Shown here: piece by piece, positions 6,526 to 12,452 of the stretch
How the letters are laid out: every line of letters starts with the position of its first letter
Position numbering within the stretch: the first letter of the stretch is position 1
Origin: CAZFCK01 sp964517355
GTDB taxonomy: Bacteria > Desulfobacterota > Desulfovibrionia > Desulfovibrionales > Desulfovibrionaceae
Length of the DNA: 12,452 nucleotides
Assembly (NCBI GenBank): GCA_964517355.1
Contig: CAZFCK010000139.1
Coordinates: 1-12,452 of the forward strand
Direction: 5' to 3'
The notes under the pieces: generated by a model
What the model was told of the DNA's origin: nothing
Seen by the model: only the letters and a program-made list of their open reading frames with translations
Database searches by the model: none
Program-made: the position numbers and the translations under genes

Positions 6526-7740
6526 ATGAAGCGCACGTTGATTTTTGGTCTACTGGTTCTTTTCACGGTGGCTTTCGCCGGCCAGGCCATGGCTGGGGAG
6601 CCCTACAAAATCGGGGTGGTGAGCCCTGTTTCCGGTAACTACGGCGACCACGGCGCACTGGAGCGCGCCGGCATGGAAATGGCGCTCAAAGACCTTGGCG
6701 GTAAAATCCTGGACCGCCCCGTGGTCCTTGAGGTGCTGGACTCCGAAACAAACCCCGACTCCGCGGCGCGCCGCGCCCGCAGCCTCATTGAAAAGGATCA
6801 GGTCAAGATCCTCGTAGGCGGCGTGAGTTCATCCGTGGGCATGGCCGTGGGCGCCGTGGCCCAGGAACGCAAGGTGCTCTACATCTGCACCAATGGCAAC
6901 TCCGACGAATTGACCTCCACAAAAGCCAACCACTACCAGTTCCGCGTCGGCGCAAGCATGGCCTCTCTCGGTCGCGCCGCCGCCACCTACGCCACCAACA
7001 ACCTCGGCAAAAAATGGTTTTTCCTGACCCACGACTATTCCTGGGGGCATTCCGGAACCCGTTGGGCGCGCGACGTCATGACGAAAACCGGCGCCACCGA
7101 AGTGGGCGAGGTCAAAGTGCCCCTCGGCACGCGCGACTTCAGCTCCCAGCTCCTGCAGATCCGCAACTCGGGCGCTGACGTGCTCATGATCACCTGCGCG
7201 GGCTTCGACAACGTCGCCCTGCTCAAGCAGCTCGCCGAATACAAGATCTACGACAAGATGAACGTCGTCTACACGCTGATGGAATATGTGGACATGTATC
7301 CTCTCAAGCCGCAGGAACGCCAGGCCTACGCCGCGGTTGAAGTCTCCTGGAACGAGAATCCGAAGCTTGAGGAAGCCTCCAAAAAGTTCGCAACGATGTT
7401 CCCCGACGCCGCCGCTCCGGTTTTGGACAACGGCAACTACAACGGCTACATCGCCATCATGATGATCAACGAGGCCGCGAAAAAAGCCGGCACTCTCGAT
7501 GACGTGGAAAAGCTGATCTGCGCCATGGAAGGTCTTGAAATCACGAACAACCTGCGCGACAAACCCAGTTACGTCTCGCCGCAAACGCACCAGGTGCTGA
7601 GCAACGTGGACCTGATCAAGGGCAATCCCGAGGGCAAGGGCCTCGATATCTGGAACATCGAAAAGGTCTACCCCGCATCCGACTTTGAAATGACCAAGGA
7701 AGAAAACCCTGTAGACGTGAGCTGCGACGCCCAAAAATAA
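6526..7740 (+). CDS. livK-like: Periplasmic binding protein of HAAT/Liv-type ABC importer
   Basis: The 404-residue product starts at ATG 6526, giving a clean Sec signal peptide: MKR, a hydrophobic core (4-18), and a likely cut after AMA at residue 23. Longer in-frame starts at 6460 and 6475 would put a polar stretch before the signal and are less likely. The mature part is a type I periplasmic binding fold (YKIGVVSPVSGNYGDHG, then GGVSSSVGMAVGA and KVLYICTNGNSDEL), as in leucine/isoleucine/valine and amide/urea binding proteins. It delivers the substrate to the LivHM permease encoded next. Since it lies in a hydroxyacid-type catabolic operon, the ligand may be the pathway substrate rather than an amino acid. 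I could not identify the acidic residue that holds the alpha-amino group in LivJ. The ligand is unknown. Confidence 0.88.
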   Translation: MKRTLIFGLLVLFTVAFAGQAMAGEPYKIGVVSPVSGNYGDHGALERAGMEMALKDLGGKILDRPVVLEVLDSETNPDSAARRARSLIEKDQVKILVGGVSSSVGMAVGAVAQERKVLYICTNGNSDELTSTKANHYQFRVGASMASLGRAAATYATNNLGKKWFFLTHDYSWGHSGTRWARDVMTKTGATEVGEVKVPLGTRDFSSQLLQIRNSGADVLMITCAGFDNVALLKQLAEYKIYDKMNVVYTLMEYVDMYPLKPQERQAYAAVEVSWNENPKLEEASKKFATMFPDAAAPVLDNGNYNGYIAIMMINEAAKKAGTLDDVEKLICAMEGLEITNNLRDKPSYVSPQTHQVLSNVDLIKGNPEGKGLDIWNIEKVYPASDFEMTKEENPVDVSCDAQK

Positions 7741-7751
7741 CATCCTGCCAT

Positions 7752-7778
7752 GCCCGGCCGTCGCAACGGCGGCCGGGC
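7752..7778 (+). other. Very stable stem-loop between binding-protein and permease genes
   Basis: The arms 7752-7763 and 7767-7778 pair over 12 bp (one T/G wobble) around a CAA loop, just after the binding-protein stop codon. No T tract follows. Such hairpins often protect the upstream message from 3' exonucleases, giving more binding protein than membrane subunits. That role is inferred. Confidence 0.75.
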
Positions 7779-7797
7779 CCACTTGAGGGAGGCCTCC

Positions 7798-8661
7798 ATG
7801 CTTGTTTTGTCTCTGATATTGAACGGCATCGTCCTCGGACTCGTCTACACTGCCGTTGCCTTGGGCTTCAGCCTGGTGCTGGGCGTCTCCGGGGTCATCA
7901 ACTTCAGCCACGGCATCACCTTCACCTTCGGCGCCTATTTCTTCTGGGCCATGTATAAAACAGTCGGCTATCTGCCGGCCATGGTCCTCTCACCCATTTT
8001 CGTCGCGATCATCGGCTACTTTGTCGAACGCCTGATCATACGCCGCGTCTACGGCCAGGACCCCTTGTTCGGCCTGCTCATCACCCTGGGCTTCGCCATC
8101 GCCATGGAAGAACTCATCCGCATGATCTTCGGCCCGGCCGTGCACAACGTCGATCCCCCGAGCTTCGCCAGCGGCATCCTTATTCTCGGTGATTTCGTCT
8201 ACTCCTATTACCGCCTCTTCATCGCGGGCGTGGCCATCCTGATGATCGGCGCGGTGTGGCTGCTTACGGAAAAAAGCAACTTCGGCGCCGTGGTCAAGGC
8301 GGGCATGTTCGACAGCGAAATGGTCGGCGCGCTCGGCCACGACCTCTACAAGCTGCGGCTCCTGGTGATGGTTCTCGGCTCGGCCGCCGCGGGCCTTGCC
8401 GGCATCCTCGCCGCCCCCATCTGGAGCGTCAAATCCGGCATGGGCAACGCCATCCTCATGCCCTCGTTCCTCATCGTGCTCATGGGCGGTCTGGGCAGCA
8501 TTCCCGGAACCCTTATCGGCGGCTTGCTCGTGGGGCTGTGCATCTCCCTGGGGACATTGGTCGTCCCGCGCTACGTGGACATCATGCCGTACCTGCTCAT
8601 GGGCGTGATCGTCTATTTCTGGCCACGCGGGCTCATGGGACAGCAAAACATTATCGAATAG
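7798..8661 (+). CDS. livH-like: HAAT-family ABC permease, LivH type
   Basis: The 287-residue inner-membrane protein has about eight hydrophobic segments. The start is ATG 7798, five bases after GAGGGAGG. An upstream in-frame ATG at 7750 falls in the intergenic hairpin and would add a charged leader. Family patterns are NGIVLGLVYTAVALGFSLVLG at the N-terminus, INFSHG (35-40) and the cytoplasmic loop GLGSIPGTLIGG (231-242). It forms the translocation path with the LivM-type subunit and is driven by the two ATPases encoded downstream. Confidence 0.92.
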   Translation: MLVLSLILNGIVLGLVYTAVALGFSLVLGVSGVINFSHGITFTFGAYFFWAMYKTVGYLPAMVLSPIFVAIIGYFVERLIIRRVYGQDPLFGLLITLGFAIAMEELIRMIFGPAVHNVDPPSFASGILILGDFVYSYYRLFIAGVAILMIGAVWLLTEKSNFGAVVKAGMFDSEMVGALGHDLYKLRLLVMVLGSAAAGLAGILAAPIWSVKSGMGNAILMPSFLIVLMGGLGSIPGTLIGGLLVGLCISLGTLVVPRYVDIMPYLLMGVIVYFWPRGLMGQQNIIE

Positions 8662-8730
8662 GGCCGGAAACACAGTCCCGACACGCGGACATGGGACAAA
8701 GGCATGTCCGCCAGGCGCATGGAGAACATC

Positions 8731-9750
8731 ATGGACAAAATACGCAAAGATCCCTTTTTCTGGCTCTTTCTGGTATTCATCTTCTACCCGTTCTTGCCGT
8801 ACCTGGGCAACTTCATCTCGCTGGGCACGGAATTGCTGCTCTGGTTCATCTTTACCCTGAGCTTCAACCTCTGCTTGGGGCAGACCGGCCTGCCTTCCTT
8901 CGGCCAGGGCGCATTCTACGGCCTGGGCTCCTATGCCGCGGCCATCACCTTTTTGCGGCTCTTCGATAAGGACGCCTTCTTTCTGCCCCTGATCGCCGCC
9001 ATTATCGTGGGCGCCATTTTCGGAGCCCTGCTCGGCTGGATGATCCGCGAAAAACGCGGCGTGTACTTCGCCATGCTCACCGTGGTCTTCACACAGGTCG
9101 TCTTCGGCATCTGCTGGCGCTGGGACGCCGTGACCGGGGGCGAGGCCGGGCTTTCCGGCATCAAACGCATCAGCTTTCTCGGATTGGACATGTCGGACCC
9201 CAATATCTACTATTACTTCTGCTTCGTCATTTTCGCCATCTGCGCCGTGGTCATCCGCATCATGACCCGCTCCTGTTTCGGCATGTCCTTGCAGGCGGTG
9301 CGGCAAAACCACATCCGGGCGCAATACCTTGGCTACAACACAGGGCTGTACAAATTCGCCGTGTTCACCATTTCCAGCGCTTTCGCGGGACTGGCCGGAG
9401 GCATGTACTGCCTGCTGAGCCAATCGGCCTTCGCCGACATCCTCGACTGGAGCAAGTCCGGCGACGTGGTCATGGCCACGCTGCTCGGCGGCGGCACCGT
9501 GAGTTTCTACGGCCCCATCGTCGGTTCGTTGATCTTCGTACTGTTCAAAGAATTGCTCAGCGCATTCTGGGACCATTGGGCCTTGCTCTACGGACTCTTC
9601 TTCGTCGTGATCCTGAGCCTTTTCCCCACCGGAGTGATGGGCATCCTGAAGAAAAAGGATACCAAGATCAAAAAGGCCGCGCAGACTTCGTTGCACTCCG
9701 CGGATAAACAAGACTGCGCCTCATGCGGGGAGCGGGTGGAAAACACCTGA
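8731..9750 (+). CDS. livM-like: HAAT-family ABC permease, LivM type
   Basis: The 339-residue inner-membrane permease starts at ATG 8731, six bases after GGAG. ATGs at 8704 and 8719 are in frame but have poorer ribosome spacing. Multiple hydrophobic segments surround the family motifs LGQTGLPSFGQGAFYGLGSY (49-68) and TGGEAGLSGI (135-144), and LLGGGTVSFYGPIVGS marks the C-terminal ATPase-contact region. After the last membrane span, a polar tail of about 30 residues (307-339) carries Lys-rich sequence and a CASC pair (329-332), which is not typical of LivM. The partner is the LivH-type subunit upstream. Confidence 0.92.
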   Translation: MDKIRKDPFFWLFLVFIFYPFLPYLGNFISLGTELLLWFIFTLSFNLCLGQTGLPSFGQGAFYGLGSYAAAITFLRLFDKDAFFLPLIAAIIVGAIFGALLGWMIREKRGVYFAMLTVVFTQVVFGICWRWDAVTGGEAGLSGIKRISFLGLDMSDPNIYYYFCFVIFAICAVVIRIMTRSCFGMSLQAVRQNHIRAQYLGYNTGLYKFAVFTISSAFAGLAGGMYCLLSQSAFADILDWSKSGDVVMATLLGGGTVSFYGPIVGSLIFVLFKELLSAFWDHWALLYGLFFVVILSLFPTGVMGILKKKDTKIKKAAQTSLHSADKQDCASCGERVENT

Positions 9751-9805
9751 TCGCCGCCGTGTCCCGGTTGGAAGCGCCACCACAAATTGAAAGGGGAATA
9801 GGACT

Positions 9806-10552
9806 ATGGCTCTTTTGGAACTACGCAATGTCGTGAAGAAATTCGGCGCATTCGTGGCGACGAACAACGTGAGCTGCGACATAGAAAAAGGGGGCATCCT
9901 TTCCATTATCGGCCCCAATGGAGCGGGAAAAACAACGATCTTCAACCTGCTCACAGGACTCTTGAAACCCGATGCGGGCACCATCCACTACAAGGGCGTA
10001 AACATCACCGGTCTCAAGCCTTACCAGGTGGTGAAGCACGGCATCGCCCGCTCGTTTCAGGTGGTCAGCCTTTTCGAGGAAATGACCGTTCTTGAAAACG
10101 TCTGCATCGGCGTGCAGCAGCATCTCGGCCACATGCGGCATCCCTTCAGAAACTTCAAGAAAAACAAAGTGGTCGAAGAGAGGGCCATGCAGATCCTGGA
10201 GCAGGTGCATCTCGCGGACAAGGCCTCCAACGGCGCGGCCTACATCCCCCATGGGGACCGCAAAATCCTGGACCTTGCCGTGGCCATGACCTCGTCCCCG
10301 GAAACCCTGCTCCTGGACGAACCCATGGCCGGACTCTCCAAGGCTGAACGGCTGCGCATCCAAAATCTGATCCTTGAACTGCGCAAGACCACGAACATCC
10401 TCATCGTCGAGCACGATATGGACGTGGTGTTCGGCATCTCGGACCAGATCATCGTGCTCCATCACGGCACCATATTGGCCACGGGTTCACCCAAGGAAAT
10501 AGCCACCAACAAAGAAGTCCAGTCCGCCTACCTGGGGCACGAGGTGCAATGA
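9806..10552 (+). CDS. livG-like: HAAT-family ABC ATPase, LivG type
   Basis: The 248-residue cytoplasmic ATPase has Walker A GPNGAGKTT (36-44), Q-loop Gln85 in RSFQ, Walker B LLLDEP (168-173) with catalytic Glu172, and H-loop His203 in EHDMD. The signature motif is IPHGDRK rather than LSGGQ. This is a recurring variant in LivG-type subunits, where the partner LivF carries the canonical motif. The start ATG 9806 has AAGGGGA at 9791-9797. It overlaps the LivF-type gene by four bases (ATGA), indicating coupled translation of the two ATPase subunits. Confidence 0.93.
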   Translation: MALLELRNVVKKFGAFVATNNVSCDIEKGGILSIIGPNGAGKTTIFNLLTGLLKPDAGTIHYKGVNITGLKPYQVVKHGIARSFQVVSLFEEMTVLENVCIGVQQHLGHMRHPFRNFKKNKVVEERAMQILEQVHLADKASNGAAYIPHGDRKILDLAVAMTSSPETLLLDEPMAGLSKAERLRIQNLILELRKTTNILIVEHDMDVVFGISDQIIVLHHGTILATGSPKEIATNKEVQSAYLGHEVQ

Positions 10553-11271
10553 TGCTGCATACCACCAATCTCAATGTCTACTATGGCGGCGCCCATGTGA
10601 TTTTCGACGCCGGCATCTCCATCAAGGAGGGGCAGCTTGTCGGCTTGTTCGGGCGCAACGGTTCCGGAAAGTCCAGCCTGTTCAGGGCGCTTATGGGGCT
10701 GAATCCGCCCCGCGTCGAGGGAGAGATCATTTTCAAGGGCAAAAACATCACCGGTCTCGCCCCTTTTAAGATCGCGAACTTCGGCCTCGGCTGGGTGCCG
10801 GAAGACCGCAAGATATTCCCAAATCTTACGGTGCGCCGCAACCTGATGCTCGGCGCCAAGGCGCAAAAGCACCTCTCCGGCAAGAAACAGCTTTTCGGAC
10901 TGGACGAAGCCTTCAAGTATTTTCCAAAGCTGCACATTCTACGCAACAAACTCGGTTCGCAATTGAGCGGCGGCGAGCAGCAAATGCTTACCGTGGCGCG
11001 GACCATGATGGGCAACCCCGACCTGGTGCTCCTGGACGAACCCACGGAAGGGCTGGCCCCCAACATCGCTAAAGACCTCCTGGATATGATTCTTGAAATC
11101 CGCAAGGACTTCAGCCTCACCGCCGTGGTGGTGGAGCAGTTTTCTTCGCGGTTGCTCCCGTATCTCGACCATTGCTACGTCATGGAAATGGGTGACGTCA
11201 TATTCTCAGGTGAACCAGATATATTGGCTGGAGACGAAGCTTTACAGCAACGATTGATGGGTGTCGGGTAG
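10549..11271 (+). CDS. livF-like: HAAT-family ABC ATPase, LivF type
   Basis: The 240-residue ATPase has Walker A GRNGSGKSS (35-43), signature LSGGEQQ (139-145), Walker B LVLLDEP (159-165) and VEQ (195-197) at the H-loop position, as usual in LivF. The start is either ATG 10549 (ATGA overlap with the gene before) or ATG 10552. GAGGTG at 10541-10546 is better spaced for the second, a one-residue difference. It pairs with the LivG-type ATPase to energise the importer. Confidence 0.93.
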   Translation: MMLHTTNLNVYYGGAHVIFDAGISIKEGQLVGLFGRNGSGKSSLFRALMGLNPPRVEGEIIFKGKNITGLAPFKIANFGLGWVPEDRKIFPNLTVRRNLMLGAKAQKHLSGKKQLFGLDEAFKYFPKLHILRNKLGSQLSGGEQQMLTVARTMMGNPDLVLLDEPTEGLAPNIAKDLLDMILEIRKDFSLTAVVVEQFSSRLLPYLDHCYVMEMGDVIFSGEPDILAGDEALQQRLMGVG

Positions 11272-11309
11272 GCCGCCCCGTCAGAGCACCATATCATGTG
11301 GAGAGCACA

Positions 11310-12263
11310 ATGAACATCGTAGTTGTCGGCGCAGGAACCATGGGGCACGGCATTGCCCAGTGCGCGGCCATGAACGGCTTTCACGTCACCATCGTAGACC
11401 AGATTCCCAGCATGCTGCCCAAAGCGCAGGCGCTCATTCAGGCGCATCTGGAGGCCATGGTCAAAGACGGACGCATCGAGGCCGGGGCGGCGGAAGACTC
11501 CTTTCTGCGTATTTCCTTCCAGGAAGACCTTGAACAGGCCGTAAGCGACGCTGATTTCATCTTTGAAGCGGTCTTTGAAGACCTCAACGTCAAACGCGAC
11601 CTGTTCAAGCGTCTGGGCGAGCTGGCGAATCCGCACGCCATTCTGGCCAGCAACACCTCCTCTTTCGACATCGGCAAGCTGTGCGAAGTCACCAAGCGCC
11701 CCGAGCGGGTCATCGGCATGCACTGGTTTCATCCGCCGCAGATCACGCCCTGCATCGAAGTCACGCCCGCCGCGACGACCAGCCCGGAAACCCTGGAAAA
11801 GGCGTTGTCCATGGCCGAGGCGCTGCACAAGTATCCCACCCGCTGTTCCAATTCCCCCGGCTTTGTCGCGAACCGCATCCAGTTCGCCATGGCCGCGGAA
11901 GCCCTGGCCATTGTCCAGGAAGGGCTCGCCACGCCTGAAGAGGTGGACCGCATCGTCACCTCTTCATTCGGTTTCAGACTGAGCGCCTTCGGGCCGTTCG
12001 AAATCGCAGACCAGGCCGGCATCGACGTGTACCGCTCCATTTTCGCCTACCTCCACGAAACCCTGGGCAGGAGCCAGTTCGCCCCCTCGCCCATTCTCGA
12101 CGAAATGGTCAAGGCCGGAAAACTGGGGCTCAAAAGCGGTTCGGGTTTTTACGATTACAAGGACGGCGCCGCCGAAGCCCTGCGACGCACCCGGGATCAA
12201 CGCCTTTTCGACAGGCTGGCGTTGTTCGCGCGCGAGCGTATGGACCCCCACGGGGGCAGCTAG
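11310..12263 (+). CDS. 3-hydroxyacyl-CoA-dehydrogenase-superfamily oxidoreductase
   Basis: The 317-residue product starts at ATG 11310, six bases after GGAG (11300-11303). A GTG start at 11298 lies upstream of that site. The N-terminal NAD domain shows GAGTMGHGIA (7-16) and Asp30. SNTSS (114-118), the catalytic His138 in GMHWFHPP and Glu150 in IEV follow. The C-terminal domain reads NSPGFVANRI and GPFEIADQAGIDV. This is the 3HCDH fold, whose members include 3-hydroxybutyryl-CoA dehydrogenase, L-gulonate 3-dehydrogenase and carnitine dehydrogenase. The residue after HWF is His instead of the common Asn of GMHFFNP. No thiolase or acyl-CoA genes are nearby, so a free hydroxyacid substrate is at least as likely as a CoA ester. 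Its stop codon lies inside an intergenic repeat (CTAGCGC...). Confidence 0.88.
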   Translation: MNIVVVGAGTMGHGIAQCAAMNGFHVTIVDQIPSMLPKAQALIQAHLEAMVKDGRIEAGAAEDSFLRISFQEDLEQAVSDADFIFEAVFEDLNVKRDLFKRLGELANPHAILASNTSSFDIGKLCEVTKRPERVIGMHWFHPPQITPCIEVTPAATTSPETLEKALSMAEALHKYPTRCSNSPGFVANRIQFAMAAEALAIVQEGLATPEEVDRIVTSSFGFRLSAFGPFEIADQAGIDVYRSIFAYLHETLGRSQFAPSPILDEMVKAGKLGLKSGSGFYDYKDGAAEALRRTRDQRLFDRLALFARERMDPHGGS

Positions 12264-12287
12264 CGCATTTTCGCCTTTGAATAAGGC
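12260..12287. repeat. Partial copy of the intergenic palindromic repeat
   Basis: The 18 bases CTAGCGCATTTTCGCCTT at 12260-12277 recur exactly at 12401-12418. Here they continue into a weaker hairpin GCCTT-TGAAT-AAGGC (12273-12287) and then diverge. The TAG stop of the preceding gene is the TAG of this repeat, so the repeat has defined or trimmed the gene end. Confidence 0.75.
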
Positions 12288-12313
12288 AGAGCGGCGTTAC
12301 ACGAGTAGAGTAC

Positions 12314-12356
12314 GGGGCTCCGCCCCACACCTCGCCAGGGGGGAACGCCCCCCTGG
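12314..12356. repeat. Tandem GC-rich hairpins
   Basis: GGGGC-TCC-GCCCC (12314-12326) is followed by a 9-bp perfect stem CCAGGGGGG-AACG-CCCCCCTGG (12335-12356). Elements of this general form are widespread between genes in GC-rich genomes. There is no T tract, so I treat it as an intergenic repeat that may still end or protect the operon transcript. Confidence 0.6.
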
Positions 12357-12400
12357 GCCTGCGGATGATGAGATACGTTACAAGATGCCAGCATGTGATA

Positions 12401-12452
12401 CTAGCGCATTTTCGCCTTGAAACAAGGCTCTCCCCTGAAACAATTTCCAATT
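12401..12452. repeat. Intergenic palindromic repeat, right copy, cut by the window end
   Basis: It opens with CTAGCGCATTTTCGCCTT, forms a perfect hairpin GCCTTG-AAA-CAAGGC (12414-12428), and its last 32 bases (12421-12452) are identical to 1-32. The window ends inside the second hairpin, which is complete only in the left copy. Confidence 0.85.

Noticed and set aside
7990..9711. Very long minus-strand open frame (573 codons) opposite the permease genes
   Set aside because: It is the reverse-strand shadow of GC-rich codons in the two permease genes. The product is a low-complexity His/Asp/Glu-rich sequence with no domain.
6526..11271. Assignment as a branched-chain amino acid transporter
   Set aside because: The family includes importers of amides, urea, aromatic acids and other ligands. 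The operon context points to the catabolic substrate, so I keep only the Liv-type label.
1..12452. Integrative element, phage or plasmid carrying the operon
   Set aside because: No integrase, transposase, relaxase, replication or partition gene and no tRNA-like attachment sequence is visible. The end repeats alone do not support this.

Overview
The window looks like part of a GC-rich Gram-negative anaerobe. My best guess is the Desulfovibrio/Bilophila group (Desulfovibrionota). This rests on general gene style, a GC-rich coding region and strong AGGAGG-type ribosome sites. No marker gene in the window fixes the taxon. All convincing genes lie on the + strand.

Layout. (1) Positions 1-225 hold an intergenic palindromic repeat and no gene. 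(2) Positions 226-1152 are a long control region. It has four copies of a LacI-family-type operator (TGTAARCGNWTACA) in two pairs, spaced 172 and 173 bp, and two sigma70-like promoters. It appears to be a diverged tandem duplication with a period of about 550 bp. (3) Positions 1168-6348 hold five enzyme genes: an archaeal-type (type II) GAPDH homologue, an archaeal-type PGK homologue overlapping it by 10 bp, an Asp/Glu/hydantoin racemase-superfamily protein, a LarA-type nickel-pincer hydroxyacid racemase/epimerase, and an NAD-type SDR. (4) Positions 6526-11271 encode a complete HAAT/Liv-type ABC importer: binding protein, two permeases and two ATPases. (5) Positions 11310-12263 encode a 3-hydroxyacyl-CoA-dehydrogenase-superfamily enzyme. 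(6) Positions 12260-12452 hold further palindromic repeats. The last 32 bases are identical to the first 32.

How the parts may work together (inference). The gene order and single orientation suggest one LacI-regulated catabolic operon that imports a small polar compound through the Liv-type transporter. The SDR and the 3HCDH-like enzyme would oxidise hydroxyl groups, and LarA would invert a 2-hydroxyacid centre. The GAPDH/PGK pair would interconvert an aldehyde, an acyl phosphate and a carboxylate, either making ATP (oxidative direction) or reducing an acid at the cost of ATP. The PGK homologue keeps its nucleotide-side glycine loops but lacks the HxGRP arginine that helps grip the 3-phosphate, and it has GGNRISDA where GGAKVxDK is usual. 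It therefore probably does not act on 3-phosphoglycerate. The physiological substrate is not identifiable from sequence. Non-phosphorylated hydroxyacids, aldonic acids or a sulfonated analogue such as sulfolactaldehyde/sulfolactate all fit loosely. This combination is the candidate undescribed system in the window.

No LacI-family regulator, no LarB/LarC/LarE cofactor genes, and no tRNA, rRNA, CRISPR or transposase were seen.
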